Origin: Hyphomicrobiales bacterium | GTDB taxonomy: Bacteria > Pseudomonadota > Alphaproteobacteria > Rhizobiales > Rhizobiaceae | Direction of reading: 5' to 3' | NCBI GenBank assembly: GCA_900466875.1 | Contig: UBNQ01000009.1 | Location: forward strand, 124,001-188,000 | Length of the DNA stretch: 64,000 bases | Shown: positions 9,202 to 18,216 of the stretch, piece after piece | Position numbering within the stretch: position 1 is the first letter of the stretch | How the letters are laid out: each line of letters opens with the position of its first letter | Made by a program: the position numbers and the translations under genes | The notes under the pieces: model-generated | Databases searched by the model: none | Told to the model about the DNA's origin: nothing | What the model saw: only the letters and a program-made list of their open reading frames with translations

Positions 9202-10800
9202 TTATTCGGAAACGCTGAGGAAGCGGCTCAGGTGCTCGTTGGCGGCATTATCTTCCCAGCCGGAGACACGATCTGAGACCAGCCATAGGTCGGCCTGGGT
9301 CAGGAACGGGGCAACCGGCTGATCGCGTGACAGAAGCGCTTCAGCCTCATGCAGCAGCTTGGACCGGGCTTCCGGATTTTCCTCGGCATAGGACTTCTGC
9401 ATCAAAGCGTCGAATTCCGGATTGTTATACTTGCCGTAGTTGAAAGTCTTGTTGGTCGACAGGCTGAGCGCCAGGAAGTTTTCGGCGTCGGCATAGTCGG
9501 CAACCCAGCCGGCGCGAGCGACGTTGAACTTGCCGCCTTCCTGCAGGTAGGCGTAGTGCGACGAGACGTCGAGATTGGTCATCGTCACCTTTGCTCCGAA
9601 TGTGTTCTTCCACATGTCAGCGACTGCGGTAGCAACACGCTCATGGTTCGGGTTGGTGTTGTAGCGAATCTCGATTTCAAGCGGCTTGCCGCCTTCTCCG
9701 AAGCCAGCTTCCTTCATCAGTTCAAGAGCCTTGTCCTCGCGGTCGAGCTGAGACAGTTCGGCGAAATCGGCCTTGGACGGTTCGCCATAGGTGGCCATGC
9801 CCGGCGGGACGATCGAGTAGGCCGGGATTTGCGAGCCGCTGTAGATTTCCTTGGCGAGGAAGTCGCGGTCAACGGCCATGGAGAGTGCTTGGCGGACGCG
9901 CACATCATCATAGGGGGCCTGGCTGCCGTCGAAGACATAGTAATAGGTAGCGAGCGTCGGCGAGACGTGGACCTGATCCTTATAGGTACCGCGCAGGCGT
10001 TCCAGCTGGTCGGCGGAGAAGTTGAAGACAAGGTCCATTTCCTTGGCTTCGAATCGGCGCACGGAAGCAGCCTGGTCGTCGATCGGGTAGAAGATCACCT
10101 TGTCGAGCTTGGTGTTGGCGGCATCCCAGTGATGCTCGTTCTTTTCGACGACAAGGCTGTCGTTCGGTACATGGCTGACGAGCTTGAAGGCGCCGTTCGA
10201 CACCATCACACCCGGCTTGACGAAGTCTGCGCCGTTCTTTTCCACGCTTGCCTTGGAGAGGGGCAGTGCGGTCTGGTGGGCGAGGAGTTCGAGGAAGAAG
10301 GGCGTCGGGCGTTCAAGCGTGATCTGGAACGTCTTGTCGTCGACGGCCTTGACGCCGAGCGTTGCGATCTCTGCCTTGCCATTGTTGATCGCTTCGGCAT
10401 TCTTGATCGGATAAAGGATATTGGCGTATTTCGCGGCAGTTTTCGGATCTTCTACGCGCTTGAAGGAAAACTCGAAGTCTTGTGCAGTAACGGGCGATCC
10501 ATCCGACCATTTTGCATTTTCGCGCAGCTTAAACGTGTAGGTTACGCCGTCATCGGAGAGCGTCCAGCTTTCGGCTGCACCAGGGATAATCTTGCCGGCT
10601 GCGTCATAAATCGTCAGGCCTTCATACAGATCCTTGAGGATGAAAGCCTCGATATTGATCGAGGTCTGCGCCTGGTCGAGCGTCTGAGGCTCACCGGCAT
10701 TGCCGCGGTGGAGGACCGCTTCGGCGAATGCGGGAGCGCTGGCGAAGAGCACCGAGCCCAGCAGCGCAGCGGCGGAAATCTTGAGTAGACGAGAAGACAT
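9202..10800 (-). CDS. peptide ABC transporter, periplasmic binding protein (OppA type)
   Basis: The 532-residue protein is an SBP_bac_5 family binding protein with a signal peptide ending near APAFAEA (residues 20-27). Typical segments are NAGEPQTLDQAQTSINIEA, FTFKLRENAKWSDGSPVTAQ-like wording, and VRQALSMAVDRDFLAKEIY. These resemble OppA/MppA of oligopeptide importers more than the DppA group. It is the first gene of the four-gene operon and is preceded by GGAAAGGA. The exact peptide specificity cannot be read from sequence. Confidence 0.9.
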   Translation of the reverse strand: MSSRLLKISAAALLGSVLFASAPAFAEAVLHRGNAGEPQTLDQAQTSINIEAFILKDLYEGLTIYDAAGKIIPGAAESWTLSDDGVTYTFKLRENAKWSDGSPVTAQDFEFSFKRVEDPKTAAKYANILYPIKNAEAINNGKAEIATLGVKAVDDKTFQITLERPTPFFLELLAHQTALPLSKASVEKNGADFVKPGVMVSNGAFKLVSHVPNDSLVVEKNEHHWDAANTKLDKVIFYPIDDQAASVRRFEAKEMDLVFNFSADQLERLRGTYKDQVHVSPTLATYYYVFDGSQAPYDDVRVRQALSMAVDRDFLAKEIYSGSQIPAYSIVPPGMATYGEPSKADFAELSQLDREDKALELMKEAGFGEGGKPLEIEIRYNTNPNHERVATAVADMWKNTFGAKVTMTNLDVSSHYAYLQEGGKFNVARAGWVADYADAENFLALSLSTNKTFNYGKYNNPEFDALMQKSYAEENPEARSKLLHEAEALLSRDQPVAPFLTQADLWLVSDRVSGWEDNAANEHLSRFLSVSE

Positions 10801-11387
10801 GATCGTTATCCTTTCCCAGTTTATTGCGGATCAGTTGCAGGAATGAATGACAGAAAGCCATGAACTGCAAGGCATTTTTCACCGTCACTTTATCGAAATA
10901 GACAACTGCGCCCTCTCGGAAAAACGCCAGGGTTGCATAACACGAATGCGATCTTGATCAAAATCAGGCACAGCGCCCAAGCCGCGGTGACAATGGCCCG
11001 TAGCATTTGAAGACATCTTATGTACAATCGGGAAATGTCAGAGATAGCTATTCTCGCGTTTTAAGCGCATTGGCGTAATTTTGTTGCTAGCCAATGGTAG
11101 GGACCTTTGCCGGCGATGGCGTTTCACATCTCCAAAGAACAACCTTAAGGTGTGTATCATTCTTAGCTGGTGACTTGAGTGCGAAGCTCTCCTCCACAAG
11201 CTTCTGGCTTTGTCGAGGCGCATCGATAGGTTTTTGCTATCGCGTAACCGATCTAGTTTATTGACGAGCCGTCCCTGCATTGCGACATTTTCTCACATCA
11301 CAGGAGATGAGCTTCATCTTCGGGTGACTTTGATGCCGAGGCGGTCGAGGAGGACAGGCTTGCGGTATCTGCCGGGAGGCCAGGCCT
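10801..11387. other. divergent intergenic region between opp and fds operons
   Basis: About 590 bases without a convincing gene separate the divergent oppA and fdsG starts. The region must hold both promoters, but I could not single out reliable -35/-10 pairs. The short frames in it have no protein-like character. Confidence 0.5.
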
Positions 11388-11867
11388 ATGACCATGCGGA
11401 TTTCCGCCGATGAGATCGCCCTGCGGTCGCGCGATATCATCCATGACCTGAAGCCTTTGGAAGGGCCTATGCTGCCCATCCTGCACGCGCTTCAGGCTGA
11501 ATTCGGCTATTTGCCCGACGCCGTGAAGCCAATTATCGCCGATGAGCTCAATCTCTCGCGGGCGGAGGTGCATGGTGTCGTCACCTTTTATCCCGATTTC
11601 CGCGATCATCCAGGCGGGCGGCATGTGTTGAAAATCTGCCGCGCGGAGGCCTGCCAGTCGATGGGCGGCGATGATCTCGCGGACCGCGTTCGCAGCTTGC
11701 TGGGGATCGATTTCCACCAGACGACGCCCGACGACGCGGTAACGCTGGAGCCGGTCTATTGCCTCGGCCTGTGCGCCTGCGCGCCCGCCGCCATGCTGGA
11801 TGGCGCGGTTTATGGGCGAGTGGACGAGCACTGTCTTTCCGAAATCGTTGCGGAGTTGCGCCAATGA
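11388..11867 (+). CDS. fdsG: NAD-dependent formate dehydrogenase, gamma subunit
   Basis: The 159-residue protein is a NuoE-like thioredoxin-fold [2Fe-2S] subunit with four cysteines in the pattern C-x4-C (ICRAEACQSMGG) and C-x3-C (YCLGLCAC). It is the small diaphorase subunit of the soluble molybdenum formate dehydrogenase FdsABG and passes electrons toward NAD. A GGGAGG site lies nine bases before the ATG. Its stop overlaps the fdsB start as ATGA. The gene order G-B-A matches Cupriavidus and rhizobial fds operons. Confidence 0.92.
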   Translation: MTMRISADEIALRSRDIIHDLKPLEGPMLPILHALQAEFGYLPDAVKPIIADELNLSRAEVHGVVTFYPDFRDHPGGRHVLKICRAEACQSMGGDDLADRVRSLLGIDFHQTTPDDAVTLEPVYCLGLCACAPAAMLDGAVYGRVDEHCLSEIVAELRQ

Positions 11868-13420
11868 CGGTGACGGTTTTCATTCCGCGCGATGCAGCCT
11901 CCCTCGCACTCGGGGCTGAAAAAGTAGCGACTGCGGTTGCTGGCGAAACCGCCGCCCGTGGTCTTGATGTAAAAATCGTCCGAAACGGCTCGCGCGGGAT
12001 GCTCTGGCTCGAACCGTTGGTCGAGGTCCGCACCGACCATGGCCGCGTGGCCTACGGGCCGGTGAAGGCCAGGGATGTACCGGGCCTGTTCGATGCCGGT
12101 TTCTTATCCGGCAGCGACCACCCCCTCTGTCTTGGGCTGACGAAGGAAATTCCCTTCCTTCGTCAGCAGACCCGCCTCACCTTCTCCCGCTGCGGTGTCA
12201 CCGACCCGCTCTCTCTTGATGACTATCGCCATTACCAGGGGCTGAAAGGGCTGGAAAAGGCCATCGCCATGCTCCCGGCAGAGATCGTGCAGGAAGTCAC
12301 CGATAGCGGGTTGCGCGGTCGTGGCGGGGCAGGTTTCCCGACCGGCATCAAGTGGAAGACGGTGATGGAGGCCGCTGCCAGCCAAAAATACATCGTCTGC
12401 AATGCCGACGAGGGGGACAGTGCCACATTCGCCGACCGGATGATCATGGAGGGCGATCCCTTCGTGCTGATCGAGGGCATGGCGATTGCCGGCATCGCGA
12501 CAGGCGCAACGAAAGGCTATATCTACACCCGCTCCGAATATCCGCATGCCATTGCCACGATGGGCGAGGCGATCACGATCGCGCGCAAGGCTGGCATTCT
12601 CGGACCGTCCGTACTGGGCTCTGTGCATGCCTTTGATCTGGAAATCCGGTCAGGAGCCGGCGCCTATGTCTGCGGCGAGGAAACCTCGCTGTTGAATTCG
12701 CTGGAAGGCAAACGCGGCATCGTTCGCGCCAAGCCGCCTTTGCCCGCATTGCAGGGTTTTCTCGGTCGCCCGACCGTGGTCAACAACGTCATCTCGCTCG
12801 CCTCCATCCCGGTCATCATGCACCGTGGAGCGGCTTTCTACCGCGATTTCGGCATGGGTCGCTCGCGCGGCACGATCCCGATCCAGATTGCCGGCAACGT
12901 GAAATATGGCGGACTGTTCGAGACCGCCTTCGGCTTGTCGCTGGGCGAGATCGTCGATCATATCGGCGGCGGCACCGCGACCGGCCGCCCGGTCAAGGCG
13001 GTGCAGGTGGGCGGCCCGCTCGGTGCGTATTTTCCGCGTGCGCTGTTCGATACACCGTTCGATTATGAGGCTTTCGCCGCAAGGAACGGACTGATCGGCC
13101 ATGCCGGCATTACCGTATTTGACGATACCGCCGACCTGATGAAACAGGCACGTTTCGCCATGGAATTCTGCGCCATCGAAAGCTGCGGCAAGTGCACCCC
13201 CTGCCGTATCGGCTCGGCACGCGGTGTCGAAACGGTCGACAGGATCGCCAAGGGCATCGAACCGGAGAAGAACAAGGCGCTGCTGGCCGATCTCTGCAAT
13301 ACGATGAAGTTCGGATCGCTCTGCGCGCTCGGCGGGTTCACCCCCTACCCCGTCATGAGCGCAATGACGCATTTCCCGGAGGATTTTGCTCCCACACCCC
13401 TGATCGAAGCTGCGGAGTAA
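11864..13420 (+). CDS. fdsB: NAD-dependent formate dehydrogenase, beta subunit
   Basis: The 518-residue NuoF-like flavoprotein carries the NADH/FMN-binding glycine-rich stretch SGLRGRGGAGFPTGIKW and the [4Fe-4S] ligand region ESCGKCTPCRIGSARG. It begins with a thioredoxin-like domain fused to the NuoF part, as in FdsB. It reduces NAD with electrons from formate oxidation. The start at 11864 overlaps fdsG by four bases; an upstream extension of the frame lies inside fdsG and has no ribosome site. Confidence 0.93.
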   Translation: MTVTVFIPRDAASLALGAEKVATAVAGETAARGLDVKIVRNGSRGMLWLEPLVEVRTDHGRVAYGPVKARDVPGLFDAGFLSGSDHPLCLGLTKEIPFLRQQTRLTFSRCGVTDPLSLDDYRHYQGLKGLEKAIAMLPAEIVQEVTDSGLRGRGGAGFPTGIKWKTVMEAAASQKYIVCNADEGDSATFADRMIMEGDPFVLIEGMAIAGIATGATKGYIYTRSEYPHAIATMGEAITIARKAGILGPSVLGSVHAFDLEIRSGAGAYVCGEETSLLNSLEGKRGIVRAKPPLPALQGFLGRPTVVNNVISLASIPVIMHRGAAFYRDFGMGRSRGTIPIQIAGNVKYGGLFETAFGLSLGEIVDHIGGGTATGRPVKAVQVGGPLGAYFPRALFDTPFDYEAFAARNGLIGHAGITVFDDTADLMKQARFAMEFCAIESCGKCTPCRIGSARGVETVDRIAKGIEPEKNKALLADLCNTMKFGSLCALGGFTPYPVMSAMTHFPEDFAPTPLIEAAE

Positions 13421-13424
13421 GGCC

Positions 13425-16304
13425 ATGTCCCTCGTTCATGAAATCGACTACGGCACCCCTGCTTCCCGCTCTGAAAAGCAGGTAACGCTCACCATCGACG
13501 GCCGGGCCGTTACCGTGCCGGAAGGCACGTCGATCATGCGCGCCTCGATGGAGGCAGGCATCCAGATCCCAAAACTCTGCGCCACCGACATGGTCGATGC
13601 CTTTGGGTCCTGTCGCCTTTGCCTTGTGGAAGTCGAAGGCCGCAATGGCACCCCATCCTCCTGCACCACGCCGGTTGCGGCCAACATGGTCGTCCACACC
13701 CAGACCAACCGGCTGAAAGATATCCGCCGTGGAGTGATGGAGCTTTACATTTCCGATCACCCGCTCGACTGCCTGACCTGCGCTGCCAATGGCGATTGTG
13801 AATTGCAGGACATGGCGGGCGCCGTCGGTCTTCGTGACGTGCGCTACGGTTATGACGGCGGCAATCATGTGCGCGCCCGCAATGATGGCGAGATCAACGC
13901 CAGATGGATGCCGAAAGACGAATCCAACCCCTATTTCACCTATGATCCGTCGAAATGCATTGTCTGCTCCCGCTGCGTAAGAGCCTGCGAAGAGGTTCAG
14001 GGCACCTTTGCGCTGACGATCGAGGGACGCGGTTTCGAAAGCCGTGTCTCACCCGGCGCACACGAGCATTTTCTCGAATCCGAATGCGTTTCCTGCGGCG
14101 CCTGCGTGCAGGCCTGTCCCACCGCGACACTGACGGAAAAGTCGGTGATTGCGATCGGTCAGCCGGAACATTCAGCCGTCACCACCTGCGCCTATTGCGG
14201 CGTCGGCTGTTCCTTCAAGGCGGAGATGCGCGGCGAAGAGTTGGTTCGCATGGTGCCGTGGAAGGACGGACAGGCAAACCGCGGCCATTCCTGCGTCAAG
14301 GGCCGATTCGCCTATGGTTATGCCAGTCACAAGGACCGAATCCTCAACCCGATGATCCGCGAAAAAATCTCCGATCCGTGGCGCGAAGTCAGTTGGGAAG
14401 AGGCATTTTCCCATGTCGCCACCGAGCTTCGTCGTCTCCAGTATCAATATGGCCGCGAATCCATTGGCGGTATCACCTCCTCCCGCTGCACCAATGAGGA
14501 AACCTTTCTCGTCCAGAAACTGGTCCGCGCCGGTTTTGGCAACAACAATGTCGATACCTGCGCCCGCGTCTGCCATTCGCCGACGGGTTATGGTCTCGGC
14601 CAGGCTTTCGGCACGTCGGCCGGCACGCAGAATTTCGATTCGATCGAGCAGTCCGATGTGGTGATCGTCATTGGCGCAAACCCGACCGACGGCCACCCGG
14701 TCTTCGGCTCGCGGCTGAAAAAACGTCTGCGGCAAGGCGCAAAGCTGATCGTCATCGATCCGCGCCGCATCGACCTCGTCAGGACACCGCATGTGGAGGC
14801 AGCCTATCATCTGCCGTTGAAGCCCGGCACCAATGTCGCTGTGATGACGGCGCTGGCGCATGTCATCGTCAACGAGGGCTTGGCTAACGAACAGTTTATC
14901 CGCGAACGTTGCGACTGGTCTGAATTCGAAGATTGGGCGGCCTTCGTCTCCGAAGAGGCTCACAGCCCCGAGGCAACGGAGAGCTTTACCGGCGTTCCGG
15001 CAAATCTGCTGCGCGGCGCCGCCCGGCTTTTTGCCACCGGCGGCAATGGTGCGATCTATTACGGTCTCGGCGTCACCGAGCACAGCCAGGGATCCACGAC
15101 GGTCATGGCGATCGCCAACCTTGCCATGGCAACCGGCAATATCGGCAGGCCCGGTGTCGGCGTTAATCCGTTGCGGGGCCAGAACAACGTACAGGGCTCC
15201 TGCGACATGGGTTCGTTCCCGCACGAACTACCGGGATACCGGCATATCTCGGACGATGCGACACGCGACACATTCGAGAAGCTTTGGGGCGTGACACTCG
15301 ACAACGAGCCGGGCTTGCGTATTCCAAATATGCTGGATGCCGCGGTCGAGGGCACGTTCAAGGCTATCTACATCCAGGGCGAAGATATTCTGCAGTCTGA
15401 TCCGGACACCAAGCATGTTTCGGCGGGACTGGCTGCGATGGAATGCGTCGTCGTCCACGACCTGTTTTTGAACGAGACGGCAAACTATGCACATGTCTTT
15501 CTGCCAGGCTCGACCTTTCTCGAAAAGGACGGCACCTTCACCAATGCCGAACGCCGCATCAACCGCGTGCGAAAGGTCATGTCCCCGAAAAACGGCTATG
15601 CCGACTGGGAGGTGACACAGAAGCTTGCGCAGGCGATGGGGCTCAACTGGAATTATGCCCATCCGTCACAAATCATGGACGAGGTCGCCGCAACGACGCC
15701 GAGTTTCGCATTGGTCTCCTATGATTATCTCGAAAAGATGGGCTCGGTTCAGTGGCCGTGTAACGAGGCGCATCCGCAAGGATCGCCGATCATGCACGTC
15801 GACGGTTTCGTACGCGGCAAGGGCAAGTTCATCCGCACCGAATATGTGGCGACGGATGAACGCACCGGTCCACGCTTCCCGCTCCTGCTCACCACCGGGC
15901 GCATCCTCAGCCAATATAATGTCGGGGCGCAGACGCGCCGGACCGAAAACGTTGCCTGGCATGCTGAAGACCGGCTGGAAATCCATCCGCATGACGCAGA
16001 GCAGCGCGGCATCAAGGATGGCGACTGGATCAAGCTTGCAAGCCGCTCCGGCGATACGACGCTGAGAGCGTTGATTACCGACCGCGTATCCCCGGGCGTC
16101 GTCTACACGACCTTCCATCACCCCGATACGCAGGCCAATGTCATCACCACCGACTTTTCCGACTGGGCGACGAACTGTCCGGAATACAAGGTGACCGCCG
16201 TGCAGGTGTCGCCTTCCAACGGTCCCACGGAATGGCAGGAGGATTACAACGATCTGTCCCGCCGCTCACGTCGCGTGGCAGGCAAGATGGAGGCGGCGGA
16301 ATAG
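13425..16304 (+). CDS. fdsA: NAD-dependent formate dehydrogenase, molybdenum catalytic alpha subunit
   Basis: At 959 residues this matches the usual FdsA length. An N-terminal [2Fe-2S] ferredoxin domain (CATDMVDAFGSCRLC) is followed by NuoG-like Fe-S sites (DHPLDCLTCAANGDCELQD, CIVCSRCVRACEEV, CVSCGACVQACPT). The molybdopterin domain follows, with a further cluster motif CAYCGVGCSF and the active-site cysteine in DTCARVCHSPTGYGL. It oxidises formate to CO2 and binds a bis-MGD molybdenum cofactor. It follows fdsB after four bases. No fdsC (FdhD-type sulfurtransferase) gene follows it, although one does in many operons. Confidence 0.94.
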   Translation: MSLVHEIDYGTPASRSEKQVTLTIDGRAVTVPEGTSIMRASMEAGIQIPKLCATDMVDAFGSCRLCLVEVEGRNGTPSSCTTPVAANMVVHTQTNRLKDIRRGVMELYISDHPLDCLTCAANGDCELQDMAGAVGLRDVRYGYDGGNHVRARNDGEINARWMPKDESNPYFTYDPSKCIVCSRCVRACEEVQGTFALTIEGRGFESRVSPGAHEHFLESECVSCGACVQACPTATLTEKSVIAIGQPEHSAVTTCAYCGVGCSFKAEMRGEELVRMVPWKDGQANRGHSCVKGRFAYGYASHKDRILNPMIREKISDPWREVSWEEAFSHVATELRRLQYQYGRESIGGITSSRCTNEETFLVQKLVRAGFGNNNVDTCARVCHSPTGYGLGQAFGTSAGTQNFDSIEQSDVVIVIGANPTDGHPVFGSRLKKRLRQGAKLIVIDPRRIDLVRTPHVEAAYHLPLKPGTNVAVMTALAHVIVNEGLANEQFIRERCDWSEFEDWAAFVSEEAHSPEATESFTGVPANLLRGAARLFATGGNGAIYYGLGVTEHSQGSTTVMAIANLAMATGNIGRPGVGVNPLRGQNNVQGSCDMGSFPHELPGYRHISDDATRDTFEKLWGVTLDNEPGLRIPNMLDAAVEGTFKAIYIQGEDILQSDPDTKHVSAGLAAMECVVVHDLFLNETANYAHVFLPGSTFLEKDGTFTNAERRINRVRKVMSPKNGYADWEVTQKLAQAMGLNWNYAHPSQIMDEVAATTPSFALVSYDYLEKMGSVQWPCNEAHPQGSPIMHVDGFVRGKGKFIRTEYVATDERTGPRFPLLLTTGRILSQYNVGAQTRRTENVAWHAEDRLEIHPHDAEQRGIKDGDWIKLASRSGDTTLRALITDRVSPGVVYTTFHHPDTQANVITTDFSDWATNCPEYKVTAVQVSPSNGPTEWQEDYNDLSRRSRRVAGKMEAAE

Positions 16305-16384
16305 ATCCTTCCAACCCCCCGTGAAATCCTCCCGTCACCCTGGAATTCTTCCACATGGAACGCATACAAACGGAACATTCATCG

Positions 16385-16657
16385 ATGTCGCATGATCAGG
16401 GGCAGGAAAAACTGGTCAGAATGGCAAATCAGATCGCCACATTCTTCATGTCCCAACCGGAGGCCGAAAGAGCCAGTGGCGTTGCCACCCATATCAACAA
16501 GTTCTGGGAACCGCGGATGCGCAGGCACCTGTTCGATCGCCTCGATGAGGGCGCGGATGGCCTGATGCCGCTTGTGGTGGAAGCCTCGGCGATGATCAAC
16601 AGGCCGCCTCCACCAGCGGAAGCGGGTTCACGAAATGCCACTCCAAAATCAATCTGA
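16385..16657 (+). CDS. fdsD: formate dehydrogenase, delta subunit
   Basis: This small protein (90 residues from ATG 16385; an in-frame ATG at 16355 would add ten) contains KLVRMANQIATFF and INKFWEPRMRR, the hallmarks of FdsD. FdsD is thought to be needed for assembly of the active enzyme. Neither start has a good ribosome site; 16385 fits the usual short N-terminus of the family. It lies 80 bases after fdsA and probably closes the operon. Confidence 0.85.
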   Translation: MSHDQGQEKLVRMANQIATFFMSQPEAERASGVATHINKFWEPRMRRHLFDRLDEGADGLMPLVVEASAMINRPPPPAEAGSRNATPKSI

Positions 16658-16761
16658 GACCTCCTTAAGCGGATGAAACCTCAGGGCGCCTACCCGCAAT
16701 ATTGGGGCCATGTCAGGAGCGGCAATTTAGCGGGTCGTGATTAAGCAAACTGGATTTTTTC

Positions 16762-16767
16762 TTGACA
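16762..16767 (+). promoter_or_regulatory. possible -35 element of the bfd-bfr promoter
   Basis: TTGACA stands 62 bases before the bfd start. No clear -10 follows at 16-18 bases, so the promoter is uncertain. No RirA or Irr box was recognised with confidence. Confidence 0.25.
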
Positions 16768-16828
16768 TCGAGGGTCTTCTTTCTCAAAAAGAAGATAGCG
16801 TTGGTCATGTTTGACAGGTCTACCGGAA

Positions 16829-17140
16829 ATGCTCGTCTGCAGTTGCAACTACATCACGGACAAGGAAATCAGGGACGTTATCGTCCAGCTTCTTGACGAA
16901 GACTGTTGGCAGCTCATCGTTCCGGCAAAAGTCTATCATGCCATGAGCAAAAGGGGCCGCTGTTGTGGCTGTTTCCCGAACGTCGTCGATCTGATTATCC
17001 GCACGACCGAAGAATATCATGCCCTGCGTCACTCGACGGAGGACGAAGTCGTTATATATTTGTCTCGCTTGAAGCAATTCCATGAGGAAAACAGGAGAGC
17101 GGACATTGAAAGGCGACAAAAGGGTCATCGAGCGGCTTAA
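16829..17140 (+). CDS. bfd: bacterioferritin-associated ferredoxin
   Basis: The 103-residue protein begins [16 protein letters not shown] and has the four cysteines of the BFD-like [2Fe-2S] fold (CSC near the N-terminus, CCGC near residue 48). Bfd reduces bacterioferritin iron so that it can be released. I chose the ATG at 16829 over a TTG six codons upstream because it places the first CxC where the family has it. Its 3' end overlaps the bfr gene by 35 bases. Confidence 0.88.
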   Translation: MLVCSCNYITDKEIRDVIVQLLDEDCWQLIVPAKVYHAMSKRGRCCGCFPNVVDLIIRTTEEYHALRHSTEDEVVIYLSRLKQFHEENRRADIERRQKGHRAA

Positions 17141-17591
17141 CGAGGCTTTGTTCCTCGAACTCGGAGCCGTGAATCAATACTGGCTTCACTATCGTCTTCT
17201 CGACGATTGGGGTTTTACCAAACTCGCAAAGAAGGAACGCGCCGAATCCATCGAGGAGATGCAGCATGCCGATCGTCTGATCGACCGCATCATCTTTCTT
17301 GAAGGCCATCCCAATCTTCAGACAGTCGCGCCGCTGCGTATCGGCCAGAATGTCAAGGAAGTACTGGAAGCGGATCTCGCCGGCGAATACGACGCACGCA
17401 CGGCCTACAAAGCCTCCCGTGACCTCTGTCATGAGGCAGGCGACTACGTGTCCATGAAGCTGTTCGAAGAACTGCTGATGGACGAGGAAGGCCATATCGA
17501 CTTCCTCGAGACCCAGCTCGACCTTCTGACGAAGATCGGTGAGGAGCGTTACGGCCAGCTCAACGCAGAATCGGCCGACGCTGCGGAATGA
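17106..17591 (+). CDS. bfr: bacterioferritin (TTG start)
   Basis: From TTG at 17106 the product begins [15 protein letters not shown], the conserved bacterioferritin N-terminus, and is 161 residues long. All ferroxidase ligands are in place: E18, E51, H54, E94, and the DEEGH pair that gives E127 and H130. The haem-binding Met52 is also present. AGGAGAG lies about eight bases before the TTG. Longer starts inside bfd would add residues the family lacks. It stores iron as a 24-mer, and the 35-base overlap with bfd suggests coupled translation. Confidence 0.92.
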   Translation: MKGDKRVIERLNEALFLELGAVNQYWLHYRLLDDWGFTKLAKKERAESIEEMQHADRLIDRIIFLEGHPNLQTVAPLRIGQNVKEVLEADLAGEYDARTAYKASRDLCHEAGDYVSMKLFEELLMDEEGHIDFLETQLDLLTKIGEERYGQLNAESADAAE

Positions 17592-17597
17592 ATAGAC

Positions 17598-17625
17598 AAA
17601 GACCCGGCTTTCGAGCCGGGTCTTT
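17598..17625 (+). terminator. terminator after bfr
   Basis: AAAGACCCGGCT (17598-17609) and AGCCGGGTCTTT (17614-17625) form a perfect 12-bp stem with a TTCG tetraloop, followed by T. Confidence 0.85.
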
Positions 17626-17654
17626 TCAGTTTCGGTGCCCGGCAGCGGCCGCTT

Positions 17655-18203
17655 TCAGGCAGTGGTCTCGGCCAGATGAGAGAATTCCGCGACGACCTGA
17701 TCGTAGACTGCACGCTTGAAAGGCACGATCAAACCGGGAAGATCGGCCATCGGTTTCCATTCCCAGGCAGAGAATTCGGGTTCGTGACCGCCCGGAGGCG
17801 GATTGATGGCAATCTCGCTTTCATCACCCTCGAAACGGAAGGCGAACCAGCGCTGTGTCTGCCCGCGATATTTTCCCTTGAGCCCGATGCCAATGAGATG
17901 CGGCGGCAGATCGTAGTTGATCCAGTCCTTCGATTGGGCGAGCAGCGTGACCGTCTTCATGCCCGTTTCCTCATAGAGCTCGCGATAGGCGGCAGGAAGG
18001 GCGTCTTCGCCCTTGTCTATGCCGCCCTGCGGCATCTGCCAGAGCTGAGGCGAGCCATCATATTCGCTGTTCCCCTCGGAAATCCTGCGGCCGGCCCAGA
18101 CCAGCCCGTCGCGGTTGAGCACCATGATGCCCACACACGGCCGATACGGCAGATCTTCCGCCTTCACCGAGCCGCTTTTCCCGGCCCCGTCCTTCTTGGA
18201 CAT
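17655..18203 (-). CDS. rppH: RNA pyrophosphohydrolase
   Basis: The 182-residue Nudix hydrolase has the box GX5EX7REUXEEXGU exactly at residues 60-82 (from GGIDKGE to EETGM). The surrounding QLWQMPQGG and the WF-x-FRFEGDE region are typical of RppH/IalA. It removes pyrophosphate from 5' triphosphate mRNA ends and so starts decay; in rhizobia and Bartonella the family is also called invasion-associated IalA. It ends a minus-strand block with the polysaccharide-deacetylase-like gene just upstream. Confidence 0.92.
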   Translation of the reverse strand: MSKKDGAGKSGSVKAEDLPYRPCVGIMVLNRDGLVWAGRRISEGNSEYDGSPQLWQMPQGGIDKGEDALPAAYRELYEETGMKTVTLLAQSKDWINYDLPPHLIGIGLKGKYRGQTQRWFAFRFEGDESEIAINPPPGGHEPEFSAWEWKPMADLPGLIVPFKRAVYDQVVAEFSHLAETTA

Positions 18204-18216
18204 GCTTCACTCTCCA

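Noticed and set aside
9349..10788. Long plus-strand frame opposite oppA
   Set aside because: Antisense shadow of a clear binding-protein gene.
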